Shown: in pieces, positions 1 to 7,800 of the stretch
Numbering within the stretch: position 1 is the first letter of the stretch
Layout: each line of letters opens with the position of its first letter
Source: Collinsella sp.
Lineage (GTDB): Bacteria > Actinomycetota > Coriobacteriia > Coriobacteriales > Coriobacteriaceae
NCBI GenBank assembly: GCA_022728415.1
Contig: JAIJJM010000078.1
Coordinates: 1-8,259, forward strand
Reading direction: 5' to 3'
DNA: 8,259 bases
Position numbers and translations under genes: made by a program
The notes under the pieces: generated by a model
What the model was told of the DNA's origin: nothing
Database searches by the model: none
The model's input: the letters and a program-made list of their open reading frames with translations, nothing else

Positions 1-77
1 GTTCCGGTCGGCGACGGGCAGAAGCGAACACGAACGTTCTTGGGCAGTTCGGGTTTGGTGTTTTCAGCATCAGTCAT
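1..77 (-). CDS. gltX: Glutamyl-tRNA synthetase, N-terminal fragment (runs off left edge)
   Basis: The complement of bases 77 to 1 reads ATG ACT GAT GCT and continues for 25 codons without a stop. The peptide begins MTDAENTKPELPKN and runs into VRVRFCPSPTGT. The segment RFCPSPTGT is the class I aminoacyl-tRNA synthetase start seen in GltX (RFAPSPTG-type, just ahead of the HIGH-like motif, which lies outside the window). The enzyme charges tRNA-Glu in the cytoplasm. A purine-rich AGGGGA lies just upstream of the ATG on the minus strand (about 80-85). The gene is divergent from the restriction operon and marks the housekeeping side of the island. Only the N-terminus is visible, so GltX versus a related GlnRS-type enzyme is decided by this motif alone. 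Confidence 0.85.
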   Translation of the reverse strand, partial: MTDAENTKPELPKNVRVRFCPSPTG

Positions 78-249
78 AGTCCCCTATTGTGCCGCGCGCA
101 TCGGACGCGACGGCGTTCCGTGGCGAACCGCCAGTATCGCAACCCCAGCGGAGTCGTCGCGCTTTCATTGAGACAACGCGACCGGTGTGTGAACCTGCGC
201 ACTTGGTATCGTTGGGGGTTATACTTTACGATTTTAAAGAAGGCATGAC
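78..249. other. Divergent intergenic region between gltX and hsdM
   Basis: This 172-base gap separates two genes that point away from each other, so it should hold both promoters. On the plus strand a -10-like box and a Shine-Dalgarno are visible near hsdM. On the minus strand no convincing -35/-10 pair for gltX was found. A weak bulged stem (GGCGTTC at 112-118 with GAACCGCC at 125-132) is present but too short to interpret. No gene or RNA gene is supported here. Confidence 0.6.
220..243 (+). promoter_or_regulatory. Probable -10 box and ribosome binding site of hsdM
   Basis: TATACT at 220-225 matches the sigma-70-type -10 consensus at five of six positions. No good -35 hexamer is found 16-18 bases upstream, so the promoter call rests on the -10 alone. 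AAAGAAGG at 236-243 is a good Shine-Dalgarno six bases before the hsdM ATG at 250, and it also decides against the out-of-frame ATG at 245. If the -10 is real, the leader is only about 18 bases long. Confidence 0.45.
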
Positions 250-1812
250 ATGACGAATAGCGGCGCGCAGCGCGCGGAATTGCATAAGGCGATTTGGAAT
301 ATCGCCAATGTGCTGCGTGGCTCGGTGGATGGTTGGGACTTCAAGCAGTATGTGTTGGGGTTCCTGTTCTACAGGTTCATCTCCGAAGACATCACCTCTT
401 ACCTCAACGGGTACGAGCACCAGGCCGGCGATGTGGATTTCGACTACGCCAAGCTGGACGATGCCACGGCCGAGCAGGTGCGCAAGTCGATGGTGGAGGA
501 AAAGGGCTATTTCATCCTCCCGTCCGATTTGTTCGCCAACGTGCGCAACCGTGCAGATGGGGACGAGAATCTGAACGAGACGCTGCAGCGGGTGTTCAAG
601 AATATCGAGGGTTCAGCCATCGGCTCCCGCTCGGAATCCAGTCTGCGCGGCCTGTTCGACGATTTGGACCTGAACAGCCGCAAGCTCGGCGATACCGTGG
701 TGGAACGTAACGCTAAATTGGTGAAGGTGCTCAACGCCATCGGTAATCTGGACTTGGGCACGGAGAGCTTTGCGGACAACACAATTGATGCGTTCGGTGA
801 TGCGTATGAGTATCTGATGACCATGTACGCGGCGAATGCCGGCAAGTCCGGTGGCGAGTTCTTCACACCGCAGGAGGTCAGCGAGCTGCTGACCCGCATC
901 GCCACCCACGGCAAGAGCGAAGTGAACAAGGTCTATGACCCGGCATGCGGTTCTGGATCCCTGCTGCTGCAATCCATCAAAGTGTTGGGCAAGGATAAGG
1001 TCAGACAGGGCTTCTTCGGCCAAGAGAAGAATCTGACCACATACAACCTGTGCCGCATCAACATGTTCCTGCACGATGTGAATTATGACCATTTCAACAT
1101 TGCCTACGGTGACACGTTGATCAATCCCCAGCACTGGGATGACGAACCGTTCGAGGTAATCGTGTCCAACCCACCCTACTCCACCAAGTGGGAGGGCGAC
1201 GACAACCCCACGCTCATCAACGATCCGCGATTCTCCCCGGCTGGCGTGCTTGCGCCGAAGTCGAAGGCCGATCTGGCGTTCACCATGCACATGCTCTCCT
1301 GGCTGGCGGCTGACGGCACCGCGGCCATCGTCGAGTTTCCCGGTGTGCTCTACCGCGGCGGCAAGGAACAGAAAATCCGCAAATACCTGCTGGAGAAAAA
1401 CTTCATCGACGCAGTGATTCAACTGCCACCGAACCTGTTCTTCGGCACTTCCATCGCCACCTGCATCATCGTGCTCAGGAAATCGAAGAACGACGACAGC
1501 GTGCTGTTCATCGACGCGTCGGAACGGTTTGTACACGTCGGCAACCAAAACCAACTTTCACCCGACGACATCGCCGCCATCATGGACGCCTATGTAAAAC
1601 GCGAACCCGTTGAGCATTTCTCCGCCGTCGCCTCGCTTGAAGACATCCGTAAGAACGATTACGTGTTGTCGGTCAGCAGCTACGTGCAACCCAAAGACAC
1701 GAGAGAGAAGATCGACATCGCCGCACTCAACCGGCAGATCTCCGACATCGTGGCACGAGAGAACGAACTCCGCACCCAGATCGACGCCATCATCGCGGAT
1801 TTGGAGAGCTGA
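250..1812 (+). CDS. hsdM: Type I restriction-modification system, DNA methyltransferase (M) subunit
   Basis: This 520-residue protein has the length and architecture of HsdM. An N-terminal helical bundle (about residues 9-160, starting LHKAIWNIANVLRG) is followed by a Rossmann-fold N6-adenine methyltransferase domain. Visible motifs are GGEFFTP (201-207), the SAM-binding DPACGSGS (230-237) and the catalytic NPPY (307-310). The C-terminal tail, from about residue 485, is a charged helical segment of the kind that contacts HsdS. The enzyme methylates adenine in the sequence chosen by HsdS, protecting host DNA, and forms M2S and R2M2S complexes. The start is supported by AAAGAAGG six bases upstream. 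The stop at 1810-1812 is one base before the next gene's start codon, so it is probably the first cistron of an operon. All key residues are present, and no frameshift is seen. Confidence 0.97.
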   Translation: MTNSGAQRAELHKAIWNIANVLRGSVDGWDFKQYVLGFLFYRFISEDITSYLNGYEHQAGDVDFDYAKLDDATAEQVRKSMVEEKGYFILPSDLFANVRNRADGDENLNETLQRVFKNIEGSAIGSRSESSLRGLFDDLDLNSRKLGDTVVERNAKLVKVLNAIGNLDLGTESFADNTIDAFGDAYEYLMTMYAANAGKSGGEFFTPQEVSELLTRIATHGKSEVNKVYDPACGSGSLLLQSIKVLGKDKVRQGFFGQEKNLTTYNLCRINMFLHDVNYDHFNIAYGDTLINPQHWDDEPFEVIVSNPPYSTKWEGDDNPTLINDPRFSPAGVLAPKSKADLAFTMHMLSWLAADGTAAIVEFPGVLYRGGKEQKIRKYLLEKNFIDAVIQLPPNLFFGTSIATCIIVLRKSKNDDSVLFIDASERFVHVGNQNQLSPDDIAAIMDAYVKREPVEHFSAVASLEDIRKNDYVLSVSSYVQPKDTREKIDIAALNRQISDIVARENELRTQIDAIIADLES

Positions 1813-1813
1813 A

Positions 1814-2587
1814 ATGGTTGAAGCGTTTCAGGCACAGGGCTATTTTGGTAGGACACAGTATCTTCCCGAAATCCCTGTGGCATGCAGTCAAGAGTTCGAC
1901 TTCTATCGCTGCGTTGAATTCAGTCACTCGATGTACGGGAAAACAGTTAGCGAATTGCATGCGGGGAATCTGAGATTGCCTTCCGGTGGGCGCTATAGTA
2001 GCGTATTCGGCAATCAGCGCTTGTCTTATTGGTCGAGCAGTGCGGAAACAGCAAAAGCTGAAATTAGAAAACACGGCGCTTCGTCTGATGTGATTCTGTT
2101 CAAAGCGTACGATGATGCGACCAGCACATGGCCTACCTTGATGGATCAAGAACCATTGGTTCTTGTGGATGCTCGTAATCTCGAGATACAAGCGATAATC
2201 GACAAGGTCGATAACGCTGCGCCGCTAAACAAAGCTGAATTGGAATTGCTTAGGATGATCAAGGCCCAGGATCCTGATTGTCTTGTCTATAAGTCCCATG
2301 CCCGCGCCGGTGGGGAGAATTACCTTTTTTATGAAAAAGGATTCAATAAGTTAGCACTTCGCGAAGTCCGATTATCGCTGAATGGCGGAAGGAACCGAAA
2401 TTCTGTTGCTTGCGCCGTGTCATCTGACTATTCGCCAGTGCTGGAAGCATACGGATGCTATTTCAGTCCTATTGCGCGTATAGGCAAGGACTTAACGTAC
2501 CCAGAGTCCTCGGAATACAGAATGAGGAAACAGTACATGGAACTATCCTTCAGCCAGTATCGGGAGCATGAACATGAGCAGGATTGA
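1814..2587 (+). CDS. RES-domain protein (putative NAD+-degrading toxin-like enzyme) embedded in the RM operon
   Basis: The predicted protein has 257 residues (MVEAFQAQGY...). The ATG at 1814 is chosen because GGAGAG (1803-1808) lies five bases upstream; an open frame continues upstream to 1610 but only as an overlap with hsdM. The pattern fits the RES fold: YR at 31-32, GGRYSS at 58-63, SYWSSSAETAKAEI at 71-84, a beta-strand LVLVDARN at 115-122, and DCLVYKSHARAGGENYLFY at 155-173. These line up with the family's conserved Arg (R32 or R60), Tyr (Y72), Glu (E83) and Ser (S161). Known RES toxins such as MbcT break down NAD+ and are normally paired with a DUF2384-type antitoxin; none is visible here. 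The usual GR-W-N motif reads GRYS, a divergence. It is translationally packed between hsdM and hsdS and is more AT-rich than hsdM and hsdR. The assignment is by motif reading only; a divergent ADP-ribosyltransferase-like fold is the main alternative. Confidence 0.68.
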   Translation: MVEAFQAQGYFGRTQYLPEIPVACSQEFDFYRCVEFSHSMYGKTVSELHAGNLRLPSGGRYSSVFGNQRLSYWSSSAETAKAEIRKHGASSDVILFKAYDDATSTWPTLMDQEPLVLVDARNLEIQAIIDKVDNAAPLNKAELELLRMIKAQDPDCLVYKSHARAGGENYLFYEKGFNKLALREVRLSLNGGRNRNSVACAVSSDYSPVLEAYGCYFSPIARIGKDLTYPESSEYRMRKQYMELSFSQYREHEHEQD

Positions 2588-3734
2588 CGATTTGATCGCG
2601 GAATATTGTCCTGATGGGGTGAAACACCAAACGTTGGGCGAAATAGGTGAGTTTATTCGAGGTAATGGCATTCAGAAGAGGGATTTTCAAGATTCTGGAT
2701 TCGGGTGCATCCATTATGGACAGATTTATACCTATTATGGCTTATTTGCTGATCATACGAAGTCGTTCATTGACCCAAACTCGGCTGAAAAACGAAAGAA
2801 AGCATATAAAGGCGATCTGGTTATAGCTACGACAAGTGAAAACGAAGAAGATGTTTGTAAGGCATGCGCATGGCTAGGCGAAGAGCCGATTGCTATTAGC
2901 GGTGACGCCTATATTTTCCGGCATCATCAAAATCCAAAATATATATCTTATTGCTTCCAATCGGAGCTGTTCCAGTCACAGAAAAAGAAATATATAACTG
3001 GCACAAAAGTGCTACGTGTAAATGGCGATGCAATGGCCAAAATCCATGTTCCCGTCCCTCCATTGCCAGTGCAGGAGGAGATTGTTCGGATTCTGGATTC
3101 GTTCAGCTCGCTGGAGGCGGAGCTGGAGGCGGAGCTGGAGGCGCGGAGGAAGCAGTATACCCATTACCGTGATGAACTGCTCAAATTCGAGAGAGTCCTA
3201 ATTGCTAGTTTGGGAGAACTCTGCAAGATAAGTGTTGGCCGGAAAAATGGTACTGCGGGCGAATTTGGGGAATATCCCTATGTCAATGCGGGAACATCCA
3301 TGTCTGGTTTCGTCAATGAATGGAGCGAGGAAGGAGACTGCGTAACAACTCCTTCCCGGGGGCAGGGAGGCATGGGCTTTGTTGCTTATCAGGCGAGTCG
3401 TTTTTGGTGTGGGCCGTTGTGCTATGTCATGCGTTCTAAGCACTCCGATGTCATGATTAAGTATGTTTATTACTATCTATGCTCCCACAAGGCTGACATC
3501 CTAGGCCTTGTGCACGAAGGTGGAACCCCGGCGATTAATAAAAGCGAACTCGCTGGTTTGCGAATCCTCGTGCCGCCCTTTGAGGAGCAGCAGCGCATTG
3601 TCTCCATCCTGGATCGTTTTGACAAGCTCACCAATGATTTGAGTTCCGGCCTGCCCGCCGAGATCGAGGCCCGGCATAAGCAGTACGAGTATTACCGCGA
3701 CCGTTTGCTGTCATTCGATGAGCTCGCCGCGTGA
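2574..3734 (+). CDS. hsdS: Type I restriction-modification system, specificity (S) subunit
   Basis: This is a full-length HsdS of 386 residues with the classic two-fold plan. TRD1 spans about residues 15-160. Conserved region 1 is a long helix (PLPVQEEIVRILDSF at 163-177, then LEAE repeats and KQYTHYRDELL). TRD2 spans about 211-332, and conserved region 2 starts PPFEEQQRIVSILDRF (about 334-349) and ends KQYEYYRDRLLSFDE. HsdS selects the bipartite DNA target and holds two HsdM and two HsdR subunits. The ATG at 2574 (MSRIDDL) is preferred over 2568 because GGGAG (2562-2566) is seven bases from it but only one from 2568. It overlaps the preceding gene by 14 bases, implying coupled translation. 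Both TRDs are AT-rich (one 60-base line of TRD2 is about 35% GC), as expected for exchanged specificity modules. The target sequence cannot be read from the protein. Confidence 0.96.
   Translation: MSRIDDLIAEYCPDGVKHQTLGEIGEFIRGNGIQKRDFQDSGFGCIHYGQIYTYYGLFADHTKSFIDPNSAEKRKKAYKGDLVIATTSENEEDVCKACAWLGEEPIAISGDAYIFRHHQNPKYISYCFQSELFQSQKKKYITGTKVLRVNGDAMAKIHVPVPPLPVQEEIVRILDSFSSLEAELEAELEARRKQYTHYRDELLKFERVLIASLGELCKISVGRKNGTAGEFGEYPYVNAGTSMSGFVNEWSEEGDCVTTPSRGQGGMGFVAYQASRFWCGPLCYVMRSKHSDVMIKYVYYYLCSHKADILGLVHEGGTPAINKSELAGLRILVPPFEEQQRIVSILDRFDKLTNDLSSGLPAEIEARHKQYEYYRDRLLSFDELAA
3111..3143 (+). repeat. 12-base in-frame tandem repeat in the central spacer of hsdS
   Basis: CTGGAGGCGGAG occurs at 3111-3122 and again, identical, at 3123-3134, followed by nine more matching bases (CTGGAGGCG, 3135-3143). 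It encodes repeating Leu-Glu-Ala-Glu in the helix joining the two target recognition domains. In EcoR124-type systems, a change in the number of four-residue TAEL repeats at this position changes the spacer length of the DNA target. The 12-base unit keeps the reading frame whatever the copy number. Confidence 0.9.
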
Positions 3735-3847
3735 CGCCTAGTCGTGGGAACGGCTGAGTTGGTGCATGGTCGGCTGCCGGACCATGGGAATGCATAGCAT
3801 GGTTGAAACGCGCCGCAGACTTTTCAAAATATGAGGACACGACTAGC
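3735..3847. other. Gap between hsdS and the Abi gene, with a small inverted repeat
   Basis: The 113-base gap contains CATGGTC (3765-3771) and its exact inverse GACCATG (3780-3786) around an eight-base loop. No T-run follows, so it is not a standard intrinsic terminator; it might be an operator or an mRNA hairpin. TTGAAA at 3803-3808 and CAAAAT at 3825-3830 (16-base spacer) form a weak promoter candidate. Its start site would fall within or just after the ribosome binding site, which lowers its credibility. The Abi gene may instead be read through from the hsd operon. Confidence 0.4.
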
Positions 3848-4801
3848 ATGGCAGATGACAGCAGCTCCCTAAGCCTACTCACAGTGCTCAAACCAGGGGG
3901 CTCTTCTCATATCGGGGTGGAATCCAAGCCTGCAAAGACCATCGACCAGATGATTGCGCTGATGTCGGATCGCGGTTTGGCGATCACGGATGAGGCGAAA
4001 CTGCGGCGGGTGCTCTTTGACTGCAATTATTATCGTCTCTCAGGCTATTTCCGCCCATTCCAAGTCAACCCAGCGGCCGGCGACAACAGGTACAGGCCGG
4101 GCACCCAGGACGTTGACTTCCTCATTCCCTACACGATGGACGAGGAACTGCGCAACATCATCCTCAAGGGCACCGCGAAGGTGGAACTCACCCTGCGTTC
4201 GAGGTTCGCGTACCTGCTGGCATCAGACGGCAATGCCTACACGTATATGGATCCCGAATCCTATCAGAGCGTGCGCAGTAAACGCGGCGAACTGCTGCGC
4301 GACAACCTGCTGCGAAACATGAGCAAATGGATGGGAATGTCCAATGAGGTATGCATGCGACATTACCGGCGCAAAGGCGGACCGGTGCCTGTATGGGCGG
4401 CCGTCGAGACGTTCCCGTTCGATACGCTTTCCCGAATGCTTTCCCTGCACACGGATGCCAAGGCGCTCAGGGAATTATACAGATCAGTCGGATTACGCAC
4501 CAATCTGCGGACTTCCTCGGAGGTCGTGCACGCCATGGTTTATCTGCGTAATCTGTGCTCGCATCATGCCAGGCTGTGGCATCGGGAGATGGTCATTCCA
4601 TCGCCTATGACGCGTGACATGAAAACGGCGTTCGCTGATTTCGAATACGGCGAGAAGTCCGTGGCGTCATCGCTGTTTGCGCTCATGCATCTTGTGCGGA
4701 ATATCGAGGGCGACGATGGCTACGCCAGGGTGATTCGTCGCTTCCTCGACTCGAATGAGACATACGCCTCTGGAATCAAGACGGCCCTGCATTGGGAATA
4801 A
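3848..4801 (+). CDS. Abi_2 (AbiD/AbiF-like) abortive infection protein with HEPN RNase motif
   Basis: This 317-residue protein carries the hallmarks of the Abi_2 family: CNYYRLSGYFRPF (59-71), KVELTLRSRFAY (111-122), PVPVWAAVETFPFDTLSRM (179-197) and LRNLCSHHARLWHR (233-246). The last contains R-N-L-C-S-H (R234 to H239), the Rx4H signature of HEPN ribonucleases, followed by a second His. Abi_2 members were first known from lactococcal phage-exclusion genes, and HEPN members cut RNA, typically stopping growth of infected cells. The substrate here is unknown. The ATG at 3848 is chosen because GAGGA (3833-3837) precedes it by ten bases; an upstream TTG at 3803 would add 15 residues without family support. 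It lies between hsdS and hsdR, the position held by prrC in the E. coli prr locus. No neighbouring MNT-type or other antitoxin is visible. The family call is secure; RNase activity and phage link are inference. Confidence 0.9.
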   Translation: MADDSSSLSLLTVLKPGGSSHIGVESKPAKTIDQMIALMSDRGLAITDEAKLRRVLFDCNYYRLSGYFRPFQVNPAAGDNRYRPGTQDVDFLIPYTMDEELRNIILKGTAKVELTLRSRFAYLLASDGNAYTYMDPESYQSVRSKRGELLRDNLLRNMSKWMGMSNEVCMRHYRRKGGPVPVWAAVETFPFDTLSRMLSLHTDAKALRELYRSVGLRTNLRTSSEVVHAMVYLRNLCSHHARLWHREMVIPSPMTRDMKTAFADFEYGEKSVASSLFALMHLVRNIEGDDGYARVIRRFLDSNETYASGIKTALHWE

Positions 4802-4892
4802 GCCGCAGGATCCAGGAATCCCATATGCGCTGCGGAATCCGAATTCCTTTGAGTAGGATGGCGGATAAGTACGGATGAAGAAGGAGCCCATG

Positions 4893-7800
4893 ATGACGGA
4901 GCGGTCGGATATGGATCTGCCGGATGGCGGCAAGTCGTACAAGCTCGTGGCCGAGGGCGCGGAAAGCACCGTGGTGGCCGAATACGAGCCTGACCACGGT
5001 CGTGAGACCGCGTACCAAAGCGAAGCGGATCTGGAGGAGGAGCTGCTGCGAATCCTCGAATCCCAGGGCTATGAACGACTTTCCGCGCATACGGAGTCCG
5101 AGCTTATCGCAAACCTGCGCTCCCAGCTTGAGAAGCTGAACGATGTCCGGTTCACCGACAATGAGTGGTCGCATTTCTTCCACGAGGTCATCGCCTCTTC
5201 GACGGCGGGCATCGAGGACAAGACCAGGCTAATCCAGGAAGACAACATCCAGATCCTGAACCGTGACGATGGCACGACGAAGAACATTCGTCTCATCGAC
5301 AAGGTGCATGTTCACAGCAACCGCCTCCAGGTGCTTCACCAGTTCGAGGAGGAGGGTGGCAGCCACCCGACCCGGTATGATGTGACGATTCTGGTCAATG
5401 GCCTGCCGTTGGTGCAGATCGAGCTGAAGCGACGGGGCGTGGCGATCAAGGAGGCGTTCAACCAAATCAACCGTTACCAGCGCGACAGCTTCTGGTCCGG
5501 ATCGGGACTCTATGAGTACGCCCAGATCTTCATCATCTCGAACGGCACGCACACCAAGTACTACAGCAACACCACGCGCTTCAAGCACATCCATGAAATG
5601 GAGGGCCGTCCCGCAACAGGCCGTTCGCAGAAGAGCTCCGACAGTTTCGAATTCACCAGCTGGTGGGCCGACGGGCGCAACCACGTCATCGCCGACCTGA
5701 CGGGTTTCGCCAGAACCTTCCTCGCCCGGCATGCATTGCTCAATATCCTGACGCGATATTGCGTGTTCACCGCCGAGCATGACCTTCTGGTGATGCGCCC
5801 GTACCAGATCGCGGCCACCGAACGCATCCTCAACCGCATTCTCATCAGCGAATACGATCCAAAGAAGCTCGGCACGCCTGAAGCGGGTGGATACGTGTGG
5901 CATACCACAGGCAGCGGCAAGACGCTGACCAGCTTCAAGACGGCGCAGCTCGCCAGCAACATGGACGGCGTCGACAAGGTGCTGTTCGTCGTGGACCGCA
6001 AGGACCTCGACTACCAGACCATCAAGGAATACGAACGCTTCAAAAAGGGCGCGGTCAACTCCAACAAGAGCACCAAGGTGCTTGCCGCGCAGCTTGCCAA
6101 CCCCGACGCGAAGATCATCGTCACCACGATTCAGAAGCTTTCCTCATTCATCCGCAGCAATCCCAAGCACGATGTCTACGCGCAGCATGTGGTGCTGATT
6201 TTCGACGAATGCCATCGCAGCCAGTTCGGAGAGATGCATACCGCCATCACCCAGCATTTCAGAAACTATCATCTGTTCGGGTTCACCGGTACTCCCATCT
6301 TCGCCGTGAACGCGAAAGCCGGCGGCTCCCCCGATCTGCGCACCACCGGACAGGCGTTCGGCGACTGTCTGCACTCATACACGGTGGTAGATGCGATCAA
6401 GGACGGCAACGTGCTGCCGTTCCGCATCGGCTACGTGGATACGGTGCGCCGTAAGGAAGACGTCAGAGACGAGCAGGTGTATGGCATCGACGCGGCCAAG
6501 GCGCTGAGCGATCCGCGGCGCGTGAGCGCGGTCGCGTCGTATGTGCTCGACCATTTCGACCAGAAAACCAAGCGGCAATCCAGTTACATGCTCAAGGAAC
6601 GGCGCGTCCGCGGCTTCAATTCGCTGTTTGCGGCTGATTCCATCGGCATGGCCAAGCAGTATTACGCCGAGTTCCAACGCCTGCAGACCGAACGCGGTGG
6701 GGAACCGTTGAAAATCGCCTTGATCTACAGTTTCGCGCCGAACGAGGCCGACCCCGGCGAGCAGGGCTTCATTGATGACGAGGACTTCGAGGCTGCTGGC
6801 CTTGACCAGTCATCGCGGGATTTCCTCGACGCCGCGATCAGCGACTACAACCGAATGTTCGGCAGCAGCTTCAGCACGGCACCCGACCAGTTCGAGAACT
6901 ATTACAAGGATCTGTGCCGCAGGCTCAAGAACCGCGACCTGGATATGGCCATCGTGGTGAACATGCTGCTCACCGGCTTCGACGCCACGACGCTCAACAC
7001 CCTGTGGGTGGACAAGAACCTGAAGCAGCATGGCCTGATGCAGGCGTTCAGCCGCACCAACCGCATCCTGAACTCGGTGAAGACCTTCGGCAACATCGTC
7101 TGTTTCCGCGATCTGCGGCAGGAGGTGGATGACGCCTTGGCTCTGTTCGGGGACAAGGACGCCAAGGGCACGGTGGTGCTTAAGCCATATGCGGAATATC
7201 TCGCTGCATACAACAAGAAGGTCTCGCAACTGCTCAGGCGGTTCCCCCTGGGCGAGGAAATCGTCGGAGAACAGGCGCAGAAGGATTTCCTCACCCTGTT
7301 CGGCTCGATCCTGCGGCTGCGCAACATCCTGCAGGCTTTCGACGATTTCTCCAACGAAGATGTGCTGAGTCTGCGCGACCTGCAGGACTACCAGAGCCTG
7401 TACATCGACCTCTACCAACAGCGGCGTTCGTATGAGGAAGCCGACAAGGAAATCATCAACGACGACGTTGTCTTCGAAGCCGAACTGGTAAAACAGATCG
7501 AAGTGAACATCGACTACATCCTCGAACTTGTAGCCAAATACCATGACGGGCATATGGAGGACAAGGCGATCCTCGCGGACATCAGCCGCACCATCATGTC
7601 TTCGCCCGACCTGCGCAGCAAGAAGGACCTCATCGACTCGTTCGTCGAGTCCCTGTCTTCAGGCACGGACGTGCAGCGCGACTGGAAGGAATACATCGTC
7701 CGCAAGAAGCAGGAGGAGTTCGAGCGCATTGTCAGCGAGGAGCACCTGAAGACGGGACTGGCCGAGCAGTTCATCGTCGACTGCTTCAAGGAAGGCTATG

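Noticed and set aside
613..1554. Long open frame of 313 codons on the minus strand inside hsdM
   Set aside because: It mirrors the coding frame of a well-supported hsdM in GC-rich DNA, has no ribosome binding site and no recognisable motif.
1610..1813. Upstream extension of the RES gene overlapping the end of hsdM
   Set aside because: The translated extension is Ser/Pro/Arg/Thr-rich shadow sequence; the ATG at 1814 has a good Shine-Dalgarno and is one base after the hsdM stop.
3120..3720. Invertible hsdS cassette with recombinase
   Set aside because: The two conserved regions of hsdS are diverged direct repeats, not inverted ones. No second hsdS or recombinase gene is present in the window.
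3799..3834. ATG at 3799 as a start for a leader peptide or for the Abi gene
   Set aside because: It is out of frame with the Abi gene and hits a stop after 11 codons; no ribosome binding site precedes it.
4802..4892. Terminator or promoter between the Abi gene and hsdR
   Set aside because: Repeated GGAATCC-like words and the short dyad GGAAT/ATTCC are present, but no stable hairpin with a T-run and no acceptable -35/-10 pair were found.
6810..7553. Open frame of 247 codons on the minus strand inside hsdR
   Set aside because: It is antisense to the conserved helicase and C-terminal part of HsdR, rich in residues expected from shadow frames, and lacks start signals.
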